Shown here one piece after another: positions 5,910 to 12,044 of a stretch of DNA of 15,077 bases. The stretch's first letter is position 1. Every line of letters starts with the position of its first letter. Made by a program: the position numbers and the translations under genes. Origin of the DNA: an uncultured Chloroflexota bacterium (GTDB taxonomy: Bacteria; Chloroflexota; Anaerolineae; Anaerolineales; Villigracilaceae); the NCBI GenBank assembly GCA_903837815.1, contig CAILWD010000085.1, positions 1 through 15,077 on the forward strand, in the 5' to 3' direction. The notes under the pieces are model-generated. The model did not search any database and was not told where the DNA came from. It saw only the letters and a program-made list of their open reading frames with translations.

Positions 5910-7310
5910 ATGTCTGAAAATTTCGATGTCATCGTCATCGGCGCGGGACCGGCGGGCTACGTTGCCGCCATCCGTGCCGCACAGTTAAACCAAAAAGTCG
6001 CCATCGTGGACAAGCAGTGGCTCGGCGGCGTGTGTCTCAACGTGGGCTGTATCCCGTCCAAGTCCCTGCTCAAAAATGCGGAGGTTGCCCACACCCTGCG
6101 CGAACGCGGCAAGGAATTCGGCTTCTCCTTTGACAACCTCAAACTCGATTACAGCGTGGCGGTCAAACGCTCGCGCCAGAACTCGGACAGGTTGACGAAG
6201 GGCATCGGCTTTTTGATGAAGAAGAACAACGTCGCCGTTTTTATGGGCGAAGCCAAACTGACCTCGCCGACGGCTGTTTCTGTCACCGATAAAGACGGCA
6301 AACTGACGGAGTTATCCGCCAAAAACATCATCGTCGCCACGGGCGCTTCGGCGGCTGTGCCCCCCGTCTGGAAGGTGGACGGAGAAAAAGTCCTCACCTA
6401 TTGGGAAGCTATTTTGCAGGATAAACTCCCGAAGAGCGTGGTCATCATCGGGTCGGGCGCCATTGGCGTCGAGTTCGCCACTGTCTGGAGTTCCTACGGC
6501 GTGGACGTGACCATCGTCGAAATGCTGCCGCGCATCGTCCCGCTGGAAGATGAAGAAATCTCGAAGGAACTCGAAAAGGAATTCAAGAAGCGCAAGGTCA
6601 AGACCCTGGTCGGGCACAAGGTCGAATCTGTCGAAGCCACGGCGACGGGTGTGAAAGTGAAGGTCTCGGCTGAGGGGAAGGAAACTATTATCGAGGCTGA
6701 CCAGACCCTGGTCGCGATTGGTTTCCGCCCCAACTCGAAGGGGCTGGGACTCGAAGAGGTCGGAGTCAAAATCAGCGAGCGCGGCTTCATCGAAATCAAC
6801 GAGAAAATGCAGACCAATATCCCCGGCATTTGGGCAATCGGCGACGTGACCGGCAAACTGATGCTGGCGCATGTCGGCTCGGCGATGGGCATCATCTGCG
6901 CCGAACACATCGGCGGACATGAAACCGTGACCATTGACTACGAAATGATTCCCCGCGCCACGTATTGCCATCCGCAGATCGCGTCGTTTGGTTTGACCGA
7001 GGCGCAGGCAAAGGAACGCGGGCTTGCGGTCAAGGTCGGGCGCTTCCCCTTCCAGGCGAACGGCAAGGCGCTCGGCATGGGCGACTACGGCGGCTTTGTG
7101 AAAATTGTTGTCGATGAAAAATACGGCGAACTGCTGGGCGCTTCGATGATTGGTCCCGAAGTGACCGAACTCCTCCCCGAGCTGACCCTGGCGCGGATGA
7201 TGGAGTTGACCCCTCACGAAATTGCCCGCAACATCCACGCCCACCCGACGCTTTCCGAGGCAATCATGGAAGCGGCGCACGCGGCAACCGGGCAGGCGAT
7301 ACACACGTAA
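5910..7310 (+). CDS. lpdA: Dihydrolipoyl dehydrogenase (E3 component)
   Basis: At 466 residues this has the family's usual length. The FAD-binding motif GAGPAG is at residues 11-16. The redox disulfide motif CLNVGC has its cysteines at 42 and 47. The NAD-binding motif GSGAIG is at 181-186, the second FAD motif ends in GIWAIGDV, and the C-terminal active-site segment HAHPTLSE at 443-450 carries the catalytic His-Glu pair. All catalytic elements are present. The enzyme reoxidises dihydrolipoamide to lipoamide with NAD+ in pyruvate, 2-oxoglutarate or branched-chain dehydrogenase complexes, or in glycine cleavage. Partner subunits are not in the window, so which complex it serves is unknown. GGAG at 5898-5901 supports the start. 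It is a single-gene unit, closed by a terminator six bases after the stop. Confidence 0.95.
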   Translation: MSENFDVIVIGAGPAGYVAAIRAAQLNQKVAIVDKQWLGGVCLNVGCIPSKSLLKNAEVAHTLRERGKEFGFSFDNLKLDYSVAVKRSRQNSDRLTKGIGFLMKKNNVAVFMGEAKLTSPTAVSVTDKDGKLTELSAKNIIVATGASAAVPPVWKVDGEKVLTYWEAILQDKLPKSVVIIGSGAIGVEFATVWSSYGVDVTIVEMLPRIVPLEDEEISKELEKEFKKRKVKTLVGHKVESVEATATGVKVKVSAEGKETIIEADQTLVAIGFRPNSKGLGLEEVGVKISERGFIEINEKMQTNIPGIWAIGDVTGKLMLAHVGSAMGIICAEHIGGHETVTIDYEMIPRATYCHPQIASFGLTEAQAKERGLAVKVGRFPFQANGKALGMGDYGGFVKIVVDEKYGELLGASMIGPEVTELLPELTLARMMELTPHEIARNIHAHPTLSEAIMEAAHAATGQAIHT

Positions 7311-7315
7311 AAATG

Positions 7316-7348
7316 AAAAATCCGAAGTCTCGAAGACTTCGGATTTTT
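7316..7348. terminator. Bidirectional intrinsic terminator between lpdA and the CYTH gene
   Basis: A 15-bp perfect stem (7316-7330 with 7334-7348) with the 3-base loop CGA has AAAAA at the left foot and a T-run at the right. It therefore works as a terminator on both strands, ending lpdA from the left and the long minus-strand operon from the right, whose last stop codon is at 7353-7355. Confidence 0.92.
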
Positions 7349-7352
7349 TGTC

Positions 7353-7961
7353 TCAATCTGCAGGGCGGATTTCCAAATCGTCTGCGGTGATTTTCACCTT
7401 TTCCAGCGCGGCAAAACTCAACTGTGAAGGGTCGATCTTGAACTTTCCGCTGACGCGGTCGAAGAGGGCGTGATAGCCAGCCCTGACCATCGCGCCCCAG
7501 TCCAAGCCGAGCAGGTCTGCCACCTTGCGAATTTCCTCCGCGTTTTCGCCTTCGATTTCAAGGAAGTGTCCGTAGGGCAGTTCGTCGAGCATGATGTGGC
7601 TGGTGCCCAACTCGTAGGTGGCGCGGAATTTCTCGTAGAAGACGACCACGCGATAACCCAGCGCCTCCAAAAATTCCCTTGCCTTGTCGAAGTCTTCGAC
7701 CACGAATTCGATTTCGCGGCGGCTGAGGATTCCGCCCGCCTGCTCCACGCTGGGACCTTTGAACGTGAGCCGCGCCTTCTCGTCCTGCCGCAGTCTTAAC
7801 ACGCGCAGGGAACTTCTCAACTCGTCACCCGCGTTGTCGAAACGCAGGTTGATTTCGTGGATGCGCGGTTGAATCAATCGCGCCTTCAATTCGAGAAGGC
7901 GCGATTCGATTCTCCCTAAATTTCGGATGTGGAACTTGGCTTCGGTTTCGTATCCGTCCAT
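7353..7961 (-). CDS. CYTH-domain protein (class IV adenylate cyclase-like)
   Basis: The protein has 202 residues from the ATG at 7961. The CYTH signature ExExK is ETEAK at residues 5-9. Further charged tunnel motifs follow: RVLRLRQD (53-60), ARLTFKG (63-69), REIEF (82-86), EKFRATYEL (110-118) and LDELPYGHFLEIEGE (125-139). CYTH enzymes form a beta-tunnel that binds triphosphate groups with divalent metals; members are CyaB adenylate cyclases, thiamine triphosphatases and inorganic triphosphatases. The sequence alone cannot choose between these. It is the last gene of the operon: the preceding carrier-protein gene stops five bases before this ATG, so translational coupling is likely, because no good Shine-Dalgarno is visible. 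A GTG at 7976 would add five residues and overlap the previous gene; the ATG is preferred because the domain begins at once. Confidence 0.82.
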   Translation of the reverse strand: MDGYETEAKFHIRNLGRIESRLLELKARLIQPRIHEINLRFDNAGDELRSSLRVLRLRQDEKARLTFKGPSVEQAGGILSRREIEFVVEDFDKAREFLEALGYRVVVFYEKFRATYELGTSHIMLDELPYGHFLEIEGENAEEIRKVADLLGLDWGAMVRAGYHALFDRVSGKFKIDPSQLSFAALEKVKITADDLEIRPAD

Positions 7962-7965
7962 GTTC

Positions 7966-8463
7966 CTATTGTACACTCAACAGCGTTTGTTTTTGCTCCA
8001 CGCTTTCGCCAGCCTTCACGCGGATTCGCCCCACGACCCCGTCGCGCGGCGACTTGAGTTCGTTTTGCATTTTCATCGATTCGAGAATCAACAGCACCTG
8101 TCCCTTCTTCACCTGCTGACCTTCTTCGACGGAGACGGCAACCACCAGACCGGGCATGGGCGCTTTCAAGTGGAACTCGCCGTTCCCGTCATTGCCGCCG
8201 CCCGCCGCATTCTTCAATCGCTTCTCGCGTTCGTCTTCCGCCTTCACCTGGTATTGCTGACCGTGAATCAGCACCTCCCAGTTTTCCTCGTTTTGGTAGA
8301 CAAACGCCTCGTGCGATTTGCCGTCCAAAATTAACGAGAAAACGGGCTGTCCGCTGACCGACTCGAAATCCATTTCCAACAGACGCCCGCCCACGCGGAC
8401 ATGCCTCTCGTCCACCACTTCAATCTCAAAATCCTGACCATCAACTGTCGTCACATATTTCAT
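7966..8463 (-). CDS. Biotin carboxyl carrier protein of acyl-CoA carboxylase
   Basis: The protein has 165 residues. Residues 97-165 are a biotinyl/lipoyl-attachment domain: LKAPMPGLVVAVSVEEGQ, then ESMKMQNELKSP with the biotin acceptor lysine at 131. A short Gly/Asn linker (88-95) separates this from an N-terminal beta-rich part (about 1-78), which resembles the BT barrel that joins carboxylase and carrier in one-chain propionyl- or methylcrotonyl-CoA carboxylase alpha subunits. This is therefore the C-terminal piece of a split alpha subunit rather than an AccB of the plastid/E. coli type (inference from domain order). It carries carboxybiotin between the biotin carboxylase encoded just upstream and the carboxyltransferase beyond it. 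The start is supported by GAGGT, six bases upstream, located at the edge of a 7-bp repeat. Confidence 0.9.
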   Translation of the reverse strand: MKYVTTVDGQDFEIEVVDERHVRVGGRLLEMDFESVSGQPVFSLILDGKSHEAFVYQNEENWEVLIHGQQYQVKAEDEREKRLKNAAGGGNDGNGEFHLKAPMPGLVVAVSVEEGQQVKKGQVLLILESMKMQNELKSPRDGVVGRIRVKAGESVEQKQTLLSVQ

Positions 8464-8473
8464 GCGTTTACCT

Positions 8474-8508
8474 CAATCGCCAATCGTCAATCCGCAATCG
8501 TAAATCCT
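8474..8508. repeat. 7-bp tandem repeat (CAATCGN) between biotin carboxylase and carrier genes
   Basis: Five consecutive heptamers are seen on the plus strand: CAATCGC, CAATCGT, CAATCCG, CAATCGT and a degenerate AAATCCT. The array fills most of the 43-base gap between the genes and runs into the stop codon of the biotin carboxylase gene (8507-8509). It lies on the transcribed operon and just precedes the ribosome site of the carrier gene. It could arise by replication slippage. Confidence 0.75.
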
Positions 8509-10015
8509 AGCGGTGCATTCTCTCCCAGCGCCCGACCCACTTCCAGTTGCTGGCGTCGCGCTCATTCCTGCGGACGATGTTTGCCGTGCGCTCCGCCTGT
8601 TGATGCTCGACCAGCGTGGCAAGGATGGCTGCGAGTTCCAGGTTTTCCGTCCGCGATTCGATGGCGTCATCCATCGAGAAGCGTTCCTCGACGAAACGCG
8701 TGTCCACCTGTCCGCCCATGAAGCGGTGCGAATCCATCAGCGTTTGGTGGAAGGGGATGTTGGTTCGCACGCCGACGATGCGGTATTCTTCCAGCGCGCG
8801 GCGCATTCGCAAAATGGCTTGCGCCCGCGTCTCACCCCAGACGATCAACTTGGCAATCATCGGGTCGTAGTACGGCGTGATTTCAAAGCCGGGATACACG
8901 CCCGTATCCACGCGCACGCCGGGGCCGGTGGGAATCAGGCTATGGGAGATGCGTCCCGTCGAAGGCATGAAACTGTTGAACGGGTCTTCGGCGTTGATGC
9001 GGCATTCGATGGCGTGACCCTTGAATTGGATTTCTTCCTGCTTGTAACTCAACTGCCGCCCGCGCGCCACGCGGATCTGCTCCGCCACGATGTCGACGCC
9101 GGTGACCAGTTCGGTGACGGGATGTTCCACCTGAAGGCGGGTATTCATTTCGAGGAAATAGAAATTGCGGTCTTTGTCCACCAAAAATTCAATCGTGCCC
9201 GCATTGACATAATCCACTGCCTGCGCCGACTTGACCGCAATGCTGCCCATCTTTTCGCGCAGTTCATCGTCGAGGAAAATGGACGGGGCTTCTTCGAGAA
9301 GTTTTTGATGACGGCGTTGAATCGAGCATTCGCGCTCGCCGAGGTGGATGACGTTGCCAAACGAATCCGCCATGATCTGGAATTCGATGTGCCGCGCCCC
9401 TTCGATGAGTTTTTCGAGATAGACGTTGCCGTCGCCGAAAGCGGATTCCGCTTCGCGCCGCGCCGACTGGAGCAGGGTCGGCATTTCTTCCAAACTGCGG
9501 ACTTCCCTCATGCCTTTGCCGCCGCCGCCCGCCGTTGCCTTAATCAACAACGGAAAGCCGATGCTCGGCGCGACTTTCAGCAGGTCGTCGTCGGTCATGT
9601 TGCCCACATCTTCGGTGCCGGGGACGACGGGCACGCCCGCCTTGACCACCGTTGCGCGCGCCCTGCCCTTGTCTCCCATCGCCGCAATGGACGAGGGCTT
9701 GGGACCGATAAAGGTGATGCCGAGATTTTCACATTCGGCGGCGAAGTCTTCGCGTTCGGCGAGGAATCCATAGCCGGGGTGGATGGCTCCCGCGCCCGAC
9801 TTTTTCGCCACCTCGAAAATTTTATCGGCGCGGAGATACGACTCGCGCGACGGGGCGGGCCCAATGCAATAGGCTTCGTCTGCGTAACGGACGTGCAGTG
9901 CGTTGCGGTCTGCCTCTGAAAAAACGGCGACGGTCTCGATCCCCAACTCGCGACAGGCGCGAATGATGCGGACTGCAATCTCACCGCGATTTGCAACCAA
10001 TACTTTTTTGAACAT
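8507..10015 (-). CDS. accC: Biotin carboxylase subunit of acyl-CoA carboxylase
   Basis: The protein has 502 residues, about 50 longer than E. coli AccC. The N-terminal domain begins KVLVANRGEIAVRIIRA. The ATP-grasp domain has the glycine-rich loop TAGGGGKGM at 161-169, ECSIQRRHQK at 229-238 and EMNTRLQVEHPVTE at 289-302, with the expected catalytic residues intact. The extra C-terminal stretch (about 455-502, ending NWKWVGRWERMHR) resembles the helix that starts the BT domain of long alpha subunits. The enzyme carboxylates biotin on the carrier protein with ATP and bicarbonate. The ribosome site GAGG lies four bases before the ATG. A palindromic repeat separates it from the upstream carboxyltransferase gene. 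The extension suggests a propionyl-CoA-carboxylase-type assembly rather than the four-subunit acetyl-CoA enzyme. Confidence 0.94.
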   Translation of the reverse strand: MFKKVLVANRGEIAVRIIRACRELGIETVAVFSEADRNALHVRYADEAYCIGPAPSRESYLRADKIFEVAKKSGAGAIHPGYGFLAEREDFAAECENLGITFIGPKPSSIAAMGDKGRARATVVKAGVPVVPGTEDVGNMTDDDLLKVAPSIGFPLLIKATAGGGGKGMREVRSLEEMPTLLQSARREAESAFGDGNVYLEKLIEGARHIEFQIMADSFGNVIHLGERECSIQRRHQKLLEEAPSIFLDDELREKMGSIAVKSAQAVDYVNAGTIEFLVDKDRNFYFLEMNTRLQVEHPVTELVTGVDIVAEQIRVARGRQLSYKQEEIQFKGHAIECRINAEDPFNSFMPSTGRISHSLIPTGPGVRVDTGVYPGFEITPYYDPMIAKLIVWGETRAQAILRMRRALEEYRIVGVRTNIPFHQTLMDSHRFMGGQVDTRFVEERFSMDDAIESRTENLELAAILATLVEHQQAERTANIVRRNERDASNWKWVGRWERMHR

Positions 10016-10026
10016 GACACCTCATG

Positions 10027-10113
10027 ATGTCATTGCGAGGAGGGCGCCAGCCCGACGAAGCAATCTCACTGTCAGGAGATTGCTTCGGGCAAAAACCGCC
10101 CTCGCAATGACAT
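10027..10113. repeat. 87-bp palindromic intergenic repeat (REP/MITE-like) inside the carboxylase operon
   Basis: The outer arms ATGTCATTGCGAG (10027-10039) and CTCGCAATGACAT (10101-10113) pair perfectly, and pairing continues through GGCG/CGCC after a 3-base bulge. The inner arms CGAAGCAATCTC (10056-10067) and GAGATTGCTTCG (10076-10087) pair perfectly around an 8-base loop. This GTCATTGCGAG...GAAGCAATCTC form is a pattern I know from dispersed intergenic palindromes in several bacterial lineages. It ends one base before the carboxyltransferase stop codon (10115-10117) and 11 bases from the biotin carboxylase start, so the mRNA carries a long stem-loop here. Confidence 0.85.
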
Positions 10114-10114
10114 G

Positions 10115-11662
10115 TTACAGCGGAATATTCCCGTGCTTCTTGGCGGGGTTGGCGTCGCGCTTGTTGCTCAACATTTCCAGCGCGTTGATTAAGCGCGGAC
10201 GGGTTTCCTTCGGCTCGATGACATCGTCCACATAGCCGCGTTGGGCGGCGACGTAGGGATTGGCAAACTTATCTTTGTAGTCCGCCACCAGTTCCGCCTT
10301 CTTCTGGATGGGGTCTTCCGCCGCCTCCAACTCCTTGCGGAAGATGATGCTCACCGCGCCATCGGGACCCATCACCGCAATTTCGGCGGAGGGCCAGGCA
10401 AGGTTCACGTCACTGCGGATATGCTTCGACGACATGACGCAGTACGCGCCGCCGTATGCTTTGCGGGTGATGACCGTCAACTTCGGCACGGTGGCTTCGC
10501 AGTAGGCATAGAGCAACTTCGCACCAGAGCGGATGACGCCGTGATGTTCCTGATACGTTCCAGGTAAAAAGCCAGGCACATCTTCAAAAGTCACAATCGG
10601 AATGTTGAACGCGTCGCAGAAGCGGACGAAGCGCCCCGCCTTCTCGCTCGCGTCGATGTCCAGCACGCCCGCCAGCACCGCGGGCTGGTTCGCCACGATG
10701 CCGATGGAATGTCCGCCGAGACGGGCAAAGCCGACGACGACATTGGCGGCGTAGTTTTCGTGAATCTCGAAGAAACTGCCGCTGTCCACAATCAACTGAA
10801 TTGCATCCTTCACATCGTAGGGCTTGTTCGGGTCGTCGGGGACAATGCTGTTGAGCGCCTCTTCCATCCGCAGCGGGTCATCGCCCGCCACAAAGGGCGC
10901 GTCTTCCATGTTATTCTGCGGCAAATAGCCGAGCAATTTGCGAATCAAATACAGGGTGTCGGCTTCGCTGTCGGCGGCGACATGGCACACGCCCGACTTC
11001 TCCGAGTGGACGCTTGCGCCGCCCAATTCCTCCTGCGTCACTTCCTCGTGCGTGACCGCCTTCACCACGTCGGGACCTGTCACGAACATGTAGGAGGTGT
11101 TGCGCGTCATGAAAATAAAATCGGTCAGGGCGGGCGAGTACACCGCGCCGCCCGCGCAAGGTCCCATGATGGCGGAAATCTGCGGGACGACTCCCGAAGC
11201 CAGCGTGTTGCGCAGGAAGATATCCGAGTAGCCAGCCAGCGCCACCACGCCTTCCTGAATCCGCGCCCCGCCCGAATCGTTCAAGCCGATGACGGGCGCG
11301 CCGTTCTTCATTGCCATGTCCATGATTTTGCAGATTTTTGCCGCGTGTACTTCGCCGAGGCTGCCGCCAAAGACGGTGAAATCCTGCGAGTAAACGTACA
11401 CCAGCCGTCCTTCGATGGTTCCCCAACCTGTGACGACAGAATCCCCCGTAAATTTTTGTTCATCCAGCCCGAAATCATGCGTGCGATGGACGACGAAGGC
11501 GTCCACCTCGCGGAACGAGCCTTTGTCCAACAGCATGTCCAGCCGTTCACGGGCGGTCATCCGTCCCTTCTTGTGCTGCGCGTCGATTCGCGCCTGTCCG
11601 CCGCCGAGCCGTGACTTGGCTTTTAGTTCAGTCAACCGTTCGATTTTCGATGTTTCGCTCAT
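10115..11662 (-). CDS. pccB: Acyl-CoA carboxylase carboxyltransferase (propionyl-CoA carboxylase beta-like)
   Basis: The protein has 515 residues from the ATG at 11662, the normal length for PccB/MmdA. It starts with a helical SKIERLTELKAKSRLGGG, then HKKGRMTARERLDMLLDKGSF. The N-terminal crotonase-fold oxyanion loop is GPCAGGAVYSPALTDF (from 167), and the C-terminal one is RKAYGGAYCVMSSKH (from 400). The enzyme moves CO2 from carboxybiotin to an acyl-CoA, probably making methylmalonyl-CoA from propionyl-CoA. Residue 408 (Cys in GGAYC) lies where many PccB proteins have Asp in GGAYD, a site known to affect acyl-chain choice, so the substrate is not certain. An ATG at 11689 would add nine residues but has no ribosome site, whereas GAGAGAGG precedes 11662. 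The start overlaps the end of the membrane-protein gene by 35 bases. Methylmalonyl-CoA decarboxylase is the main alternative, less likely with a biotin carboxylase alongside. Confidence 0.92.
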   Translation of the reverse strand: MSETSKIERLTELKAKSRLGGGQARIDAQHKKGRMTARERLDMLLDKGSFREVDAFVVHRTHDFGLDEQKFTGDSVVTGWGTIEGRLVYVYSQDFTVFGGSLGEVHAAKICKIMDMAMKNGAPVIGLNDSGGARIQEGVVALAGYSDIFLRNTLASGVVPQISAIMGPCAGGAVYSPALTDFIFMTRNTSYMFVTGPDVVKAVTHEEVTQEELGGASVHSEKSGVCHVAADSEADTLYLIRKLLGYLPQNNMEDAPFVAGDDPLRMEEALNSIVPDDPNKPYDVKDAIQLIVDSGSFFEIHENYAANVVVGFARLGGHSIGIVANQPAVLAGVLDIDASEKAGRFVRFCDAFNIPIVTFEDVPGFLPGTYQEHHGVIRSGAKLLYAYCEATVPKLTVITRKAYGGAYCVMSSKHIRSDVNLAWPSAEIAVMGPDGAVSIIFRKELEAAEDPIQKKAELVADYKDKFANPYVAAQRGYVDDVIEPKETRPRLINALEMLSNKRDANPAKKHGNIPL

Positions 11663-12044
11663 GTGCCTCTCTCGACAATAATCTTGCATTAAATAGGATA
11701 AATAGCATTCCCGTCAGATTTACTATAACAGCGAAGAGCCAGTTTGGATGCGGCACCTGCCAGGCGAGACGCTCCACCCAGTACCATGCACTGTAGGCGG
11801 ATGCCGACCCGATAAGCAGAATCCACGCCCAGGGCTTTCTCTGCCCAACAGACCACAACACGGCGATGCCGACCAAAATCCACACCCCGGCGCTGATTGC
11901 TGTGACGATGGGCGGGGGCGACGCCGAAAACTCGTTCAAAACATCCTGCCAGGCAAGGGCAGTCCACAACCGCAGACCGTTCCACGCTGACAGGATTAAC
12001 ACCAACCAGTACAACAGGGTTACTCGAAAGGGATGCCTGCTCAT
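11628..12044 (-). CDS. Small four-helix membrane protein of unknown function
   Basis: The protein has 138 residues, with four predicted membrane helices at about 8-29, 45-66, 71-91 and 101-121, many tryptophans (WLVLILSAWNGLRLW, WAWILLIGSASAYSAWYW) and a charged tail ending ENRTVD. No conserved motif or family is recognised. Its ATG overlaps the stop of the glycosyltransferase gene in an ATGA arrangement (12041-12044), which points to translational coupling and a joint role at the membrane. Its own 3' end overlaps the carboxyltransferase start by 35 bases. It may assist or stabilise the glycosyltransferase (inference from coupling only). Confidence 0.75.
   Translation of the reverse strand: MSRHPFRVTLLYWLVLILSAWNGLRLWTALAWQDVLNEFSASPPPIVTAISAGVWILVGIAVLWSVGQRKPWAWILLIGSASAYSAWYWVERLAWQVPHPNWLFAVIVNLTGMLFILFNARLLSREAHERNIENRTVD

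Noticed and set aside
6312..7304. A 330-codon minus-strand open frame
   Set aside because: It is opposite lpdA, which is complete and unmistakable; the frame is rich in His, Asp and Arg and has no family features.
8474..8508. CRISPR-like repeat array
   Set aside because: Units are only 7 bp and directly adjacent with no spacers, and no cas gene is present.
8513..9919. A 468-codon plus-strand open frame
   Set aside because: It lies wholly opposite accC, whose protein has all family motifs; the frame has a low-complexity His/Arg/Val composition and no ribosome site or motif. It is a shadow of codon bias.
10709..11614. A 301-codon plus-strand open frame
   Set aside because: It is opposite the carboxyltransferase gene and shows no recognisable domain.
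11663..11689. Upstream ATG for the carboxyltransferase, adding nine residues
   Set aside because: No ribosome site precedes it, the family begins close to the SETSKIERL segment, and it would lengthen the overlap with the membrane-protein gene.
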